A stretch of 64,000 nucleotides of DNA. Origin: an uncultured Sulfitobacter sp. (GTDB lineage Bacteria; Pseudomonadota; Alphaproteobacteria; Rhodobacterales; Rhodobacteraceae). How positions within the stretch are numbered: position 1 is the first letter of the stretch; each line of letters starts with the position of its first letter. Position numbers and translations under genes: made by a program. The stretch spans positions 186,001 to 250,000 of the forward strand of contig CAJXSZ010000001.1 in NCBI GenBank assembly GCA_913060815.1. Direction: 5' to 3'. Positions 17,675-27,222 of this stretch are shown piece by piece. The notes beneath the pieces are model-generated. The model saw only the letters and a list, made by a program, of their open reading frames with translations, was not told the origin of the DNA and ran no database searches.

Positions 17675-18352
17675 TTATGCTTGCACCGTCTCTGAACGCT
17701 CTTGCAGAACCTTATGGAGCATTTGCGCATAAGTTTGCGCGCCTTGCGCTCCCGTCAACAGATACTTGCCCTCAAACACCATCGCTGGCACGCCCGAAAT
17801 GCCGCGCTCTGTCCAGAATTGCTGGCGCGCGCGGGTATCAGCGGCATGCGACGCGGTAGAGAGCACGCGTTCCGCCTCCGCTCTGTCCAGCCCGACACTT
17901 TGTGCAACATCTGCCAGCACCTCGTGCTCGGAGACGTCACGCGCGTCCCTGAAATGGGCGTCAAACAACGCCATCTTTAATGGATGCTGCTTGCCATGCT
18001 CTTGCGCCCAATCGAGCAATTGGTGCGCGGCAAATGTATTTACGATACGGCTATCGTCCGAGAAGGAAAAAGGGATGCCAAGGTCTTTGCCGATACCCTC
18101 CAGATGCGCGCGGTTTTGTGCGCTCTGCTCAGGCGAGGCGCCATATTTTTCACTGATATGTTCGCGCAGATTCTGGCCTTCGGGGGGCATTGCCGGATTC
18201 AGCTCGAACGGGTGCCACCGGATATACGCGCCCGATCCAGTCGCGGCGAGTGCCTGTTCCAATTGGCGAAACCCGACAATGCACCAAGGGCACATTACAT
18301 CGGAAATGATGTCAATCTGGATGGGCTTTTGCTGTGTGTCTGGCTGCGCCAT
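17675..18352 (-). CDS. FrnE-type DsbA-family thiol oxidoreductase
   Basis: A 225-residue thioredoxin-fold protein with no signal peptide, so probably cytoplasmic. Seen: IDIISDVMCPWCIVGF with the CPWC active site (residues 21-24), WHPFELNP, a helical insert, and the cis-Pro loop GISGVPAMVFEGKYLLTGAQ. These match the FrnE/2-hydroxychromene isomerase-like DsbA group, linked to disulphide exchange under oxidative stress. The start at 18352 has AGGAG 5 bp upstream; a longer open frame to 18643 runs over the tRNA and is rejected. Confidence 0.9.
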   Translation of the reverse strand: MAQPDTQQKPIQIDIISDVMCPWCIVGFRQLEQALAATGSGAYIRWHPFELNPAMPPEGQNLREHISEKYGASPEQSAQNRAHLEGIGKDLGIPFSFSDDSRIVNTFAAHQLLDWAQEHGKQHPLKMALFDAHFRDARDVSEHEVLADVAQSVGLDRAEAERVLSTASHAADTRARQQFWTERGISGVPAMVFEGKYLLTGAQGAQTYAQMLHKVLQERSETVQA

Positions 18353-18545
18353 GGTGTCTCCTGAAAATGCTCTTTGTTCATAAATCGTGGCTTTGCCTCT
18401 CGAACACAAGTCATGTCGGCAAGAAGTTATTGTGGCCCTCGGATCTGTCCCGCTCAATTTAATGTTCGCTCGGGCGAATTTGTACACTTTTGCCTCTTGA
18501 GGTATGCAGCCGCCCACGCTATTGCGTGCAAACCATCCATGGCGT

Positions 18546-18631
18546 GCGGTCGTGGCGGAATGGTAGACGCGCAGCGTTGAGGTCGCTGTGGGGTAACACC
18601 CGTGAGAGTTCGAGTCTCTCCGACCGCACCA
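18546..18631 (+). tRNA. tRNA-Leu, anticodon GAG
   Basis: An 86-base class II tRNA with encoded CCA. Acceptor stem GCGGTCG pairs with CGACCGC; the D arm contains AATGGTAGAC; the anticodon stem CAGCG/CGCTG closes the loop TTGAGGT with anticodon GAG (reads CUC and CUU); a long variable arm (TGGGGTAACACCC) and the T arm GAGAGTTCGAGTCTCTC follow. The long variable arm and A discriminator fit leucine. Confidence 0.95.
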
Positions 18632-19137
18632 ACTATCTCCCAAGTGTTTATAACATCGGTTTTACTGGAGTGCTGGTTCGTCCACCCCTGCCGGTTGGTG
18701 CGCACACCGAGTAATGGTTTGCAGCGCTCTTCTCGGTTCCTTCCTGCTGCGCTGTCTCATTGCAGTGAAACGGATTGCCAACGCCCTGATCTCCAGTTGT
18801 GGTGCCGGACAATTTGCGCCGCGGTTCCGCTGGCTGCACGGCCGAATACCAAATTCAAATAAATATGGTGCCTATTTTTTGAGGCAATTTAGCAATATCG
18901 CCCGAAATTTAGGCGGGGTATTCTGCGGTGCAGCACTTCCCTTCATCGCTGACTTGCAAAAATCACAGCCTCGAATTCAACATTTCAAAGCTTCAAAAAG
19001 AGGCACTACGGACGGGACAATCTTGCACGATCCAACCCGTCCGCAGCTACAGCAACGCTGTGTGGTAAGAAATGGTCCTTTGGCGCGTCATCGTCAAGGC
19101 TGGCTTGGTTTGCCGCACGCCAAACGGGGACGTCTAT
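18632..19137. other. Leader/intergenic region between tRNA-Leu and urtA
   Basis: About 506 bp with no supported gene. The first part is GC-rich, the middle (18845-18990) is AT-richer and a likely promoter zone (AAATAAATATGGTGCC, TTTTTTGAGG). A hairpin with 8-bp arms lies at 19009-19043 in the urtA leader. I looked for a sigma-54 -24/-12 element, expected if NtrC controls urea uptake, and found no convincing one. Confidence 0.5.
19009..19043 (+). promoter_or_regulatory. Hairpin in the urtA leader
   Basis: CGGACGGG (19009-19016) pairs exactly with CCCGTCCG (19036-19043) across a 19-base loop, 95 bp before the urtA start. There is no U-tract, so it is not a plain terminator. It could fold in the mRNA leader or serve as a spaced operator; the sequence alone does not say which. 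Confidence 0.3.
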
Positions 19138-20424
19138 ATGACACTTTTTACCAAACACTCACTTGCCGCGACTGCCGCGCTGCTGATCGCAGGATCAGCT
19201 GCCGCTCAGGATTGCGCCGACCCGATCAAGGTCGGTGTGCTGCATTCGCTGTCCGGCACTATGGCCATTTCGGAGACGACACTTAAAGACACGATGGAGC
19301 TGCTCATCAAGCAGCAAAACGAGGCGGGCGGCTTGCTCGGCTGCCAGATCGAGACGGTCGTTGTCGATCCAGCCTCTGACTGGCCCTTGTTCGCGGAAAA
19401 AGCGCGTGAACTGCTGACGGTGTCCGAAGTTGACGTGATTTTCGGGTCCTGGACCTCGGTATCACGAAAATCCGCGCTGCCGGTTCTGGAAGAACTCAAT
19501 GGGCTGATGTTCTACCCTGTGCAGTATGAGGGCGAAGAATCTTCGCGCAACGTGTTCTACACAGGCGCAGCACCCAATCAACAGGCCATTCCCGCAACGG
19601 ACTATTTCTTGGAGGAACTCGGGGTCGAAAAATTCGCTCTGCTTGGCACGGACTATGTCTACCCCAGAACGACGAACAACATCCTTGAACAGTATTTGAT
19701 CGACGCTGGCATTCCTAAAGAGAATATCTTCGTTAATTACACACCTTTTGGCCACTCTGACTGGTCCACGATCGTCGGCGATGTGGTCGAACTGGGCGCG
19801 GATGGCTCTCAGGTTGGCGTGATTTCTACAATCAACGGCGACGCCAATATCGGCTTTTACAAGGAACTTGCTGCTGCTGGCATTTCTGCGGACGACATTC
19901 CTGTCGTGGCCTTCTCCGTGGGTGAAGAAGAACTCTCCGGCCTCGATACCTCCGATCTGGTCGGCCACCTTGCGGCATGGAACTACTTCCAGTCTGCTGA
20001 ATCCGACGCCAACGCCGAGTGGGTCGCTGCATGGAAAGCCGCCATGGGCGAAGAGCGCGTAACCAATGATCCGATGGAGGCCCACTACATCGGGTTCAAC
20101 ATGTGGGTGAACGCAGTCAAAGCCGCTGGTACGACTGATGTCGACGCAGTGCGCACGGCGATGTACGGACAGGAATTCCCAAATCTGACCGGTGGCACGG
20201 CTGTCATGCTGCCCAACCACCACCTCGCCAAGCCTGTTCTGATCGGTGAGATCACAGCGGACGGCCAGTTCGACATCATCAGCCAGACAAAAGAAGTCCC
20301 CGGTGATGCGTGGACAGATTTCCTGCCTGAATCGGCTGTTCTGACCTCGGATTGGAAAGAGCTTGGCTGCGGCATGTATAACACAAAGACAGAGACCTGC
20401 GTGCAGCTGACCTCGAACTACTAA
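19138..20424 (+). CDS. urtA: Urea ABC transporter substrate-binding protein
   Basis: A 428-residue periplasmic binding protein. A signal peptide (MTLFTKHSLAATAALLIAGS, cut near AAAQD) precedes the type I binding fold with IKVGVLHSLSGTMAISE, DPASDWPLFAEKA, FGSWTSVSRK, FYPVQYEGEE and GTDYVYPRTTNN; these are UrtA signatures rather than those of amino-acid binding proteins. The ATG at 19138 was chosen over 19072 because it begins the signal peptide and GGGGA lies upstream. First gene of urtABCDE. Confidence 0.95.
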   Translation: MTLFTKHSLAATAALLIAGSAAAQDCADPIKVGVLHSLSGTMAISETTLKDTMELLIKQQNEAGGLLGCQIETVVVDPASDWPLFAEKARELLTVSEVDVIFGSWTSVSRKSALPVLEELNGLMFYPVQYEGEESSRNVFYTGAAPNQQAIPATDYFLEELGVEKFALLGTDYVYPRTTNNILEQYLIDAGIPKENIFVNYTPFGHSDWSTIVGDVVELGADGSQVGVISTINGDANIGFYKELAAAGISADDIPVVAFSVGEEELSGLDTSDLVGHLAAWNYFQSAESDANAEWVAAWKAAMGEERVTNDPMEAHYIGFNMWVNAVKAAGTTDVDAVRTAMYGQEFPNLTGGTAVMLPNHHLAKPVLIGEITADGQFDIISQTKEVPGDAWTDFLPESAVLTSDWKELGCGMYNTKTETCVQLTSNY

Positions 20425-20492
20425 GCTCCCTGACGCCCCGGATGCCATGGCGCTCGGGGCGTCTTTTCAAGACCCTCACCCGAAAGCATAAA

Positions 20493-22421
20493 ATGATCCG
20501 TGTTCTGCTCAGTCTTGTCTGGCTTGTTGCATCTGTTGGCCTTGCTGCGGCTCAGGATCTGCAAACAGTCTTGCAAACCCATGCCGAAGAAGTGGCTTCT
20601 CCCTCCCGCAATTCCGTCAGCATCGTGCTGGATGATCTCGCAGAGCTTGGATCGCCGCAGGTATCTGTTTTCCTTGAGCAATGGGCGGAGAGAAATATCT
20701 GGCAGAATGACGAGGCGGGGTTGTTCTTTATCGGGTCGAAAGACGGTGACGTGATTACCCTAACCGATGTGGACAGCGGCGAAGCGACGACAGCCCCCTC
20801 TGACGGATACACCCAGTTGCGTCCCAACGGCGGTGTGCGCCGTGTAATCGGGTCCGCGCTGGTGCAATTTCAGCTTACAGACCCCGATCCGGACCGGCGC
20901 CGCTCCGCCCTTGAGAGTATCGGCAGGAGAGCGGATGCCAGCCAACTCCCTTTGCTCGAAGCGTCGCTCGAGGGGGAGGCGGAGCCAGCCATTCGGGCGC
21001 GCAAGGTGCAGTTGATTAATTTCCTTACCGCGCGTTTTGGTGCGCAGACCGATGACCGCGTCGCCGCAATCGAAAGCCTGTCAGCGGACACTTCTGTGGA
21101 AGCGCGCGCTGTGCTCAGTCAGATACTGTCCACCTCGACGGAGCGGACCGACGGGGAGCCGAGCGGCAACATCGCCCGCGTCCTTGATCCATCAAGCGAT
21201 CCTGCGGCTTTCTATGCTGAATTGGTTGAGGCCGACTTGGCCCCGCCCTTGGTCTCGCCTAGCGACATCAGAACTGCTCTTGAGGCCAATGTTGTCGATG
21301 GCCGTGTGGGTGATGTGCCGACCGCTCGGCTTGGCAGTGACGCAGCGCGGGCCGAGGCCTATGCCGCGCTGGCCGCCGATGGGCGCGTCCCGCCGCTGGT
21401 TTCACAATCGGACGTGGCCCAAATGCTGTCCCGATTTACATTTTATGAAAAGTACGACGAAGCTGATCCAACTGTAACGGATGCCGCCCGCGCAACTATG
21501 GACGCCGTTGAAACCCGTGTGGGTGTCGCGCAGACGGTCGATCTGGCGCTGGACGGTCTGTCGCTGGCATCGATCTATTTTCTGGCCGCGATCGGGCTCG
21601 CGATCACCTTTGGCCAGATGGGTGTCATCAACATGGCCCACGGTGAGTTCATCATGATGGGGGCCTACACTGGCTATGTCGTGCAGTTGTTCGTGCCCGA
21701 CTACACGATCTCACTGCTGATCGCGCTGCCGCTGGCTTTTGCCGTAACATTCGGGGCAGGCGTCGCGATGGAGCGGTTGGTGATCCGCCACCTCTATCAC
21801 CGCCCGCTCGAGACCTTGCTGGCGACCTTTGGTATCTCCATCGCCCTACAACAGATCGCCAAGAATGTGTTCGGCACCCAAGCCCGCCCGCTGACCTCGC
21901 CTGAATGGTTGGGCGGCGCGTTGGTGATTTCTGATGTGATCCAGATCAGCTATATCCGCATTGCGATTTTCGTGCTGGCGCTCGTGTTTCTTGTGCTGCT
22001 CTTGTTCATTCTCAAGAAGACGCGGCTGGGTCTCGAAGTGCGGGCCGTCACACAAAACCCCGGCATGGCGGCCTCGATGGGGATCAACCCCGACCGCATT
22101 AACATGATGACCTTCGGGCTTGGCTCCGGCATCGCGGGTGTCGCAGGGGTCGGCATCGGTCTTTATGCTCAAGTTACGTCCGAGATGGGCGCGAACTACA
22201 TCGTGCAGAGCTTTATGACTGTTGTCGTTGGTGGCGTCGGCTCCGTCTTTGGGACTTTGGCAGGGGCAGGGCTGATCGGGTTCCTGCAAAAAGGAATCGA
22301 GTGGTTGAACCCGTCCAACACCTTGGCCGCGCAGACCTACATGATCCTCTTCATCATCCTGTTCATCCAGTTCCGGCCGAAGGGCATCGTCGCTCCGAAG
22401 GGCCGCGCGGCGGCGGATTGA
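20493..22421 (+). CDS. urtB: Urea ABC transporter permease UrtB
   Basis: A 642-residue permease. As in other UrtB proteins, a signal-like segment (MIRVLLSLVWLVASVGLAAA) and a roughly 340-residue periplasmic helical-repeat extension precede the membrane domain (from about residue 350: LASIYFLAAIGLAITFGQMG, NMAHGEFIMMGAYTGY, and the EAA-like loop LGLEVRAVTQNPGMAASMGI). It pairs with UrtC to form the channel. Start at 20493 chosen from the signal sequence; the ribosome site is weak. Confidence 0.94.
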   Translation: MIRVLLSLVWLVASVGLAAAQDLQTVLQTHAEEVASPSRNSVSIVLDDLAELGSPQVSVFLEQWAERNIWQNDEAGLFFIGSKDGDVITLTDVDSGEATTAPSDGYTQLRPNGGVRRVIGSALVQFQLTDPDPDRRRSALESIGRRADASQLPLLEASLEGEAEPAIRARKVQLINFLTARFGAQTDDRVAAIESLSADTSVEARAVLSQILSTSTERTDGEPSGNIARVLDPSSDPAAFYAELVEADLAPPLVSPSDIRTALEANVVDGRVGDVPTARLGSDAARAEAYAALAADGRVPPLVSQSDVAQMLSRFTFYEKYDEADPTVTDAARATMDAVETRVGVAQTVDLALDGLSLASIYFLAAIGLAITFGQMGVINMAHGEFIMMGAYTGYVVQLFVPDYTISLLIALPLAFAVTFGAGVAMERLVIRHLYHRPLETLLATFGISIALQQIAKNVFGTQARPLTSPEWLGGALVISDVIQISYIRIAIFVLALVFLVLLLFILKKTRLGLEVRAVTQNPGMAASMGINPDRINMMTFGLGSGIAGVAGVGIGLYAQVTSEMGANYIVQSFMTVVVGGVGSVFGTLAGAGLIGFLQKGIEWLNPSNTLAAQTYMILFIILFIQFRPKGIVAPKGRAAAD

Positions 22422-22425
22422 TCCC

Positions 22426-23607
22426 ATGAGCGAGACACACATGCAGCCTAGAACCTTCATCGCCCGTAACCCGTCGGTCCTCTACTTTCTGGCAGCGCTG
22501 GGCGTGTTCACAGCGATTGTCACGGTCTTGTCGGACGCCACGGGGGCAGGGCTGATCTCTACCTCCTTCGTCAAGACGCTGGGCAAGACCCTTTGTCTGT
22601 GCCTTGTGGCGATTGCGATGGACGTGGTCTGGGGTTATTGCGGCATCCTGTCCTTGGGCCATTTCGCTTTCTTTGGGATTGGCGGCTACGCTATTGGCAT
22701 GTGGTTGATGTACGCCCGAACCGAGCTGATCGTCGCCGAAAGCTTGGCCGGACAGGTCATACCCCCGACGCCGCAGGAAATATCGGATGCCATCGGCAAC
22801 CAGATTTTCGGTGTCGTTGGCTCATCCGAGTTCCCTACGATCTGGATGTTTGCTGACAGCCTCTTTGTTCAACTGGCCTTGGTCGTGCTGGTCCCCGGTC
22901 TGCTCGCGCTCGTGTTCGGGTGGCTTGCCTTTCGCAGCCGTGTCACCGGTGTCTATCTTTCGATCCTGACCCAAGCGATGACATTGGCGTTGGCTCTATA
23001 TCTGTTCCAGAACGACAGCGGGTTGCGCGGCAACAACGGCTTGTCAGGACTGCAAAATATTCCCGGCTTTGAGGACAGCGGACAAGATGCAATTTCTATT
23101 GCGTTCTTCCTTGCCTCCGCCTTGGCCCTTGCGCTTGGGTATGTGCTTTTTGCTTGGATCACCGATAGCAAGCTGGGCAATATCATTCAGGCGATCCGCG
23201 ACGATGAATCCCGCGTGCGTTTTCTGGGGTATCACGTGGAAAGCTACAAACTCTTCGTATTCACCGTCACCGCGATTGTCGCGGGCATCGCTGGTGCGCT
23301 TTACTACCCTCAGGCGGGGATCATCAATCCCGCCGAGATCGCGCCCATCGCCTCCATCTATCTGGCAGTCTGGGTCGCCATCGGCGGACGCGGGCGACTG
23401 TATGGCGCGGTCATCGGGGCCGCTTTGGTCTCCTTGCTGTCGAGCTGGTTTACGGGGGGCGGCGCGCCAAATATCGATCTCGGATTCTACGTCGTGCAAT
23501 GGGTTGATTGGTGGCTGGTATTGCTGGGCCTCACCTTTGTCTTGGTCACGCTCTTCGCGCCCAAGGGCATCGCTGGTGTATTTGACAGATTGGTGCGCAA
23601 ATCATGA
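22426..23607 (+). CDS. urtC: Urea ABC transporter permease UrtC
   Basis: A 393-residue inner-membrane permease of the LivM/UrtC type with about nine helices. Seen: VWGYCGILSLGHFAFFGIGG, the cytoplasmic coupling loop KLGNIIQAIRDDESRVRFLG and WVAIGGRGRLYGAVIGAA. It starts 4 bp after the urtB stop and overlaps urtD by 4 bp (ATGA), so translation is coupled. Confidence 0.95.
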   Translation: MSETHMQPRTFIARNPSVLYFLAALGVFTAIVTVLSDATGAGLISTSFVKTLGKTLCLCLVAIAMDVVWGYCGILSLGHFAFFGIGGYAIGMWLMYARTELIVAESLAGQVIPPTPQEISDAIGNQIFGVVGSSEFPTIWMFADSLFVQLALVVLVPGLLALVFGWLAFRSRVTGVYLSILTQAMTLALALYLFQNDSGLRGNNGLSGLQNIPGFEDSGQDAISIAFFLASALALALGYVLFAWITDSKLGNIIQAIRDDESRVRFLGYHVESYKLFVFTVTAIVAGIAGALYYPQAGIINPAEIAPIASIYLAVWVAIGGRGRLYGAVIGAALVSLLSSWFTGGGAPNIDLGFYVVQWVDWWLVLLGLTFVLVTLFAPKGIAGVFDRLVRKS

Positions 23608-24359
23608 GCTCGCTTTTGGAAATGTCCGGTATCTCAAAGTCCTTTGACGGGTTTCAGGCAATCAAGAACCTAAGTCTGAACATCGGGGAGCCTGAACTGC
23701 GTGCAGTGATCGGCCCGAACGGTGCGGGCAAGACGACCTTCATGGACATCATTACCGGCAAGACCAAACCGGACAAAGGCACGATCCTCTTCGGGGATGA
23801 CAACCGATCTCTGGTCGGAATGTCCGAAAGTGCAATTGCCAGCCTCGGAATAGGCCGCAAGTTTCAGAAACCAACCGTATTTGAGGCGCAGAGCGTGCGT
23901 GAAAACCTTGCCATGGCGCTCAAGAACCCGCGCGGGCCGTTTTCGGTTCTGTTCTACAAGAAAACACGCGAAGGCGCCGCACGTCTGGAAGAGATCGCAG
24001 ACGAGATCAACCTGACAGAGCATCTAACGCGGCCCGCTGGTGAGTTGAGCCATGGACAGAAGCAGTGGCTTGAAATCGGCATGCTTCTGGCGCAATCGCC
24101 GCGGCTTTTGTTGGTGGATGAACCCGCTGCTGGGATGACGGCCCATGAACGTGAACACACCACCGATATCCTGAAAAGAGCTGCCCAGACCCGAGCGGTG
24201 ATAGTAGTGGAGCATGACATGGAGTTCGTGCGTCGCCTTGAGTGCAAAGTGACTGTCCTGCACGAAGGGTCGGTTCTGGCCGAAGGGTCGCTGGACCATG
24301 TGACCAATAACAAGACGGTCGTGGACGTATACCTGGGGCGCACCGATGTTGAGAATTGA
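23604..24359 (+). CDS. urtD: Urea ABC transporter ATPase UrtD
   Basis: A 251-residue ABC ATPase. Walker A GPNGAGKTTFMD, Q-loop region GIGRKFQKPTVFE, signature LSHGQKQWLEIGM (LSHGQ in place of LSGGQ, as is usual in UrtD), Walker B LLLVDEPAAGMT and the switch His in VVEHDMEFVR. It overlaps urtE by 14 bp. Confidence 0.95.
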   Translation: MSSLLEMSGISKSFDGFQAIKNLSLNIGEPELRAVIGPNGAGKTTFMDIITGKTKPDKGTILFGDDNRSLVGMSESAIASLGIGRKFQKPTVFEAQSVRENLAMALKNPRGPFSVLFYKKTREGAARLEEIADEINLTEHLTRPAGELSHGQKQWLEIGMLLAQSPRLLLVDEPAAGMTAHEREHTTDILKRAAQTRAVIVVEHDMEFVRRLECKVTVLHEGSVLAEGSLDHVTNNKTVVDVYLGRTDVEN

Positions 24360-25041
24360 GAACCTGACTCTGGAGTACGGGCAATCCCGTATTCTGCACC
24401 AGATCACTTTGAGCGCACCCGTGGGTGAAGTTACTTGCGTGACCGGCACCAACGGTGTCGGCAAGACGAGCCTGCTCAAGGCCATTGCGGGGCGGCACCC
24501 CTTCTCGGAGGGGTCAATCACGCTGGACGGTGCATCGCTACCATCCGGTCGCGCGGCCGTCGCGGCCAAAGCAGGAATTGGATACGTGCCGCAAGGCCGC
24601 GAAATCTTTCCTCTGATGACTGTAGAAGAAAACCTTGAGACAGGTTTTGCTTGCTTGCCAAAATCAGACCGCAGGATCCCCGACGACATCTATGATCTCT
24701 TCCCCGTTCTGGCCGAAATGAGGGCGCGGCGCGGTGGGGATCTCTCTGGTGGCCAACAACAGCAGCTTTCGATCGCCCGCGCCTTGATCGCCCGCCCCAA
24801 AGTGTTGCTGCTGGACGAACCGACCGAGGGGATCCAGCCCAACATTATCCAGATGATTGGCCGCACCATCCAACTGCTCCGTGATCGGGGCGATCTGGCG
24901 ATCATTCTTGTCGAACAGAACTTTGAATTTGCCTACCTCAACTCCGACCACTTCCACATCATGCAGCGCGGAAAGATCACACAATCACTTCCAAAGGCGG
25001 AGGCCGAAAGAGAGGCGCTTTTAAATGCGCTTGCTCTTTAG
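24346..25041 (+). CDS. urtE: Urea ABC transporter ATPase UrtE
   Basis: A 231-residue ABC ATPase, second of the pair. Walker A GTNGVGKTSLLKA, Q-loop IGYVPQGREIFP, signature LSGGQQQQLSIARAL, Walker B VLLLDEPTEGIQP and the unusual switch residue Gln in LVEQNFEFA, normal for LivF/UrtE. Last gene of the operon. No urease genes lie in the window; the degraded region 25042-25749 follows. Confidence 0.95.
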   Translation: MLRIENLTLEYGQSRILHQITLSAPVGEVTCVTGTNGVGKTSLLKAIAGRHPFSEGSITLDGASLPSGRAAVAAKAGIGYVPQGREIFPLMTVEENLETGFACLPKSDRRIPDDIYDLFPVLAEMRARRGGDLSGGQQQQLSIARALIARPKVLLLDEPTEGIQPNIIQMIGRTIQLLRDRGDLAIILVEQNFEFAYLNSDHFHIMQRGKITQSLPKAEAEREALLNALAL

Positions 25042-25749
25042 AGACGAGCCGCTGAAGCGACTTTGAGATAAATATTGCGCGCGTGATCCTTGATGGGCTT
25101 TGGTGATGTTCCGTGTGAAGTTGGGCAGATCGATCTGATGTGATCGAGAACACCGGACTGTTAAAAGCCGCTGCTTTTCCGCAGCTAAGGATTTGCAAGA
25201 TAGCCATCCAAAGTGGCGCAACGTGTTTGGCTTGGTTGGTAAATATCTTAGGATGTAAATTGCTTATCGGGCCAGAGGTATTGTTAGCGTGATCGAAGCG
25301 CCTGATGCGCTACGCAGAATGTCTAAGTGCCCATAATAATTCTTCATCACTCTGCTGGCGATGGGTAACCCCAATCCACTGCTTGAACCTCCACTAGCTT
25401 GGGAATGCAGCTGAGCGCCTCAATGTGTCGATCCGCAGGGATGCCTGAGCCATGAGCACTGATAACAGCCTTGCATTCGATCTGCGCTATGCCGAATACA
25501 TGACGGCCATTTTCTTGAAGCTGATATCTTGGAAGCGCTGGCTACCGCGTTTGATCGAGCCTCACATCAGAGGCGGTGTTTGGCTGGCGTGCGGGGCTCG
25601 CCTCATCTCAGGCATAACAGACACAGCTTTGAAGCAGTCATTGTCGAAAACATCCAAGCCTCCTGCAATGGCTGCTTCTCCTTGAATATGTTCCCAAACA
25701 TTTGTCAGCTCCCTGCGCCGCCTCCTTACGTGTTCTCGGGCGCTTTTTT
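25042..25749. other. 708-bp degraded intergenic region after urtE
   Basis: No intact gene is supported. It holds the remnant of a histidine kinase C-terminus on the minus strand (25264-25490). The rest (25042-25263 and 25491-25749) has short open frames on both strands, none with recognisable family features. No inverted repeat or target duplication of an insertion sequence was seen at the edges. Confidence 0.6.
25264..25490 (-). pseudogene. Decayed histidine kinase C-terminus (HATPase domain)
   Basis: Read on the minus strand, one frame ending at the TAA 25264-25266 gives GGSSSGLGLPIASRVMKNYY then GHLDILRSASGASITLTIPL, a normal G2 box and C-terminal end of a sensor kinase. Upstream, in a different frame, 25389-25466 gives AVISAHGSGIPADRHIEAL, the G1 box (usually DxGxGIP). 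The two pieces are offset by a frameshift near 25388-25400, and no N-terminal half, start codon or phospho-acceptor segment is found. The match is by motif, seen directly; loss of function is inferred. Confidence 0.65.
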
Positions 25750-27213
25750 TCAGCCTGAATGCTGGTTTGCCTGATATTTCTCCAGCATCTGAGGCTGACG
25801 GTGTGCCCAAGGGGCGGCTGCCTCAAGCTGGGAGCAGACCCCGATAAGCGTCGCATCCGCGCCGTATGCTGCAGCCAGATGCACACCAACGGGCAAGCCG
25901 TCTTCGGTCCAGTGCATTGGGACTGTCGCGGCAGGTTGGCCGCTGGCGTTGAAGACCGCGCAGAAGGGCGAATATTCGAATACACCGCCCGCACCAACGC
26001 GGTAGGCTTCATAGTCGTCCCTGTCATGCGTAAAGCGCCCGACGGGAGCAGGCGGCTCCGCCAAGGTTGCTGACAGCAGAATATCATAGTCATCAAATGC
26101 TGCTGCCATTTGGCGCCCGTAGGCGTGGACCATGTTAACTGCGGCCAGATATTCGGCACCTGTGATGCCGTCGGCCAACCGCAGCGCGCTTTCCGCGACC
26201 CCCTGCACGTCGCCTTGTTGAAATCCGCGGCCTTTCGCCTCCAGCGTTGCGTTGATCCAAAGGGCTGTGCCGCAGGCGACGATTTTGGTCCATGCCGCCA
26301 TCATGCCCGAGTGATCCGCCGCCGGAAGGGCGGGGACGATGTGATGGCCCATGTCCTCCAGCAGCTTTGCTGTCTTATGCACCGCTGTCTGACACTCGGG
26401 ATGGATCGCATCGCCTGTGAAGGTGGTATCGCACACACCAATTCGCAAAGGGCGAGGAGGCCGCGCAATTGCATCGCTAAACGACATCTCCATTGCAGGC
26501 GCCACGTAGGGCGCACCGCTGTCTGCCCCTACACATGCATCTATCATCGTTGCATTGTCGCGCACCGTGCGAGACAGGAAGCCATCGATCGCCATGCCTG
26601 CCCAGCCTTCGCCAGAGGCAGGGCCATCGGGAAAGCGGGCGCGTGTGGCTTTGAACCCGAACAACCCACAGCTAGAAGCAGGGATGCGCACTGATCCGCC
26701 GCCGTCCGATCCATGCGCTATTGGCACAATACCCGCCGCAACAGCAGCGCCTGCACCACCCGAAGAGCCACCCGAGGTGCGCCTGACATCCCACGGGTTC
26801 CGCGTGGGGCCGCCATAGACTGCCGCTTCGGTCACGGGGCCGATACCCCCTTCGGGCGAGGTTGTGCGCCCGAATGTCACGACACCAGTGGCGCGCATGC
26901 GGGTGAAGATCGTGCTGTCATAGTCATACTTTGTGTCGCGCAGCAGGTGAGAGCCGCTGTTGCTCGGAAAATCGATGGCTTCTGCACCGAGGTCCTTGAT
27001 CAGAAAGGGTACGCCTTTAAAGGGCCCATCGGGCAGGCCTGCTTTGATGGCCGCGCGGGCGGTAGCCTCTTGGACCATCACCACAGCGTTTAGTGCAGGA
27101 TTAAGTGCCGCAACACGCGCCAATGCCTCATCAAGCAGCTCATCAGGCGATGCGGCACCCGTTGCCACAAGCCCTGCCAGATATGTCGCGTCCTCAACGT
27201 GATCGGATTTCAT
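25750..27213 (-). CDS. Amidase-signature family hydrolase
   Basis: A 487-residue amidase. The Ser-cisSer-Lys triad is visible: Lys in [10 protein letters not shown], cis-Ser in [18 protein letters not shown] and the nucleophile in [19 protein letters not shown]. It hydrolyses a C-N amide bond in the cytoplasm; the C-terminal [19 protein letters not shown] is typical of the acetamidase/GatA-like broad group. It lies 9 bp downstream of the flavin monooxygenase gene on the same strand, suggesting a two-step catabolic unit. Substrate not known. Confidence 0.88.
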   Translation of the reverse strand: MKSDHVEDATYLAGLVATGAASPDELLDEALARVAALNPALNAVVMVQEATARAAIKAGLPDGPFKGVPFLIKDLGAEAIDFPSNSGSHLLRDTKYDYDSTIFTRMRATGVVTFGRTTSPEGGIGPVTEAAVYGGPTRNPWDVRRTSGGSSGGAGAAVAAGIVPIAHGSDGGGSVRIPASSCGLFGFKATRARFPDGPASGEGWAGMAIDGFLSRTVRDNATMIDACVGADSGAPYVAPAMEMSFSDAIARPPRPLRIGVCDTTFTGDAIHPECQTAVHKTAKLLEDMGHHIVPALPAADHSGMMAAWTKIVACGTALWINATLEAKGRGFQQGDVQGVAESALRLADGITGAEYLAAVNMVHAYGRQMAAAFDDYDILLSATLAEPPAPVGRFTHDRDDYEAYRVGAGGVFEYSPFCAVFNASGQPAATVPMHWTEDGLPVGVHLAAAYGADATLIGVCSQLEAAAPWAHRQPQMLEKYQANQHSG

Positions 27214-27222
27214 GGAGTGCTC

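Noticed and set aside
18353-18643. N-terminal extension of the FrnE-type gene
   Set aside because: It would run across the tRNA-Leu gene, and a proper start with AGGAG exists at 18352.
19462-20448. Long open frame antisense to urtA (328 codons)
   Set aside because: No motif, lies fully over urtA, which is clearly real.
25452-25685. 77-codon plus-strand ORF after urtE
   Set aside because: No family, no ribosome site, and it overlaps the kinase remnant on the other strand.
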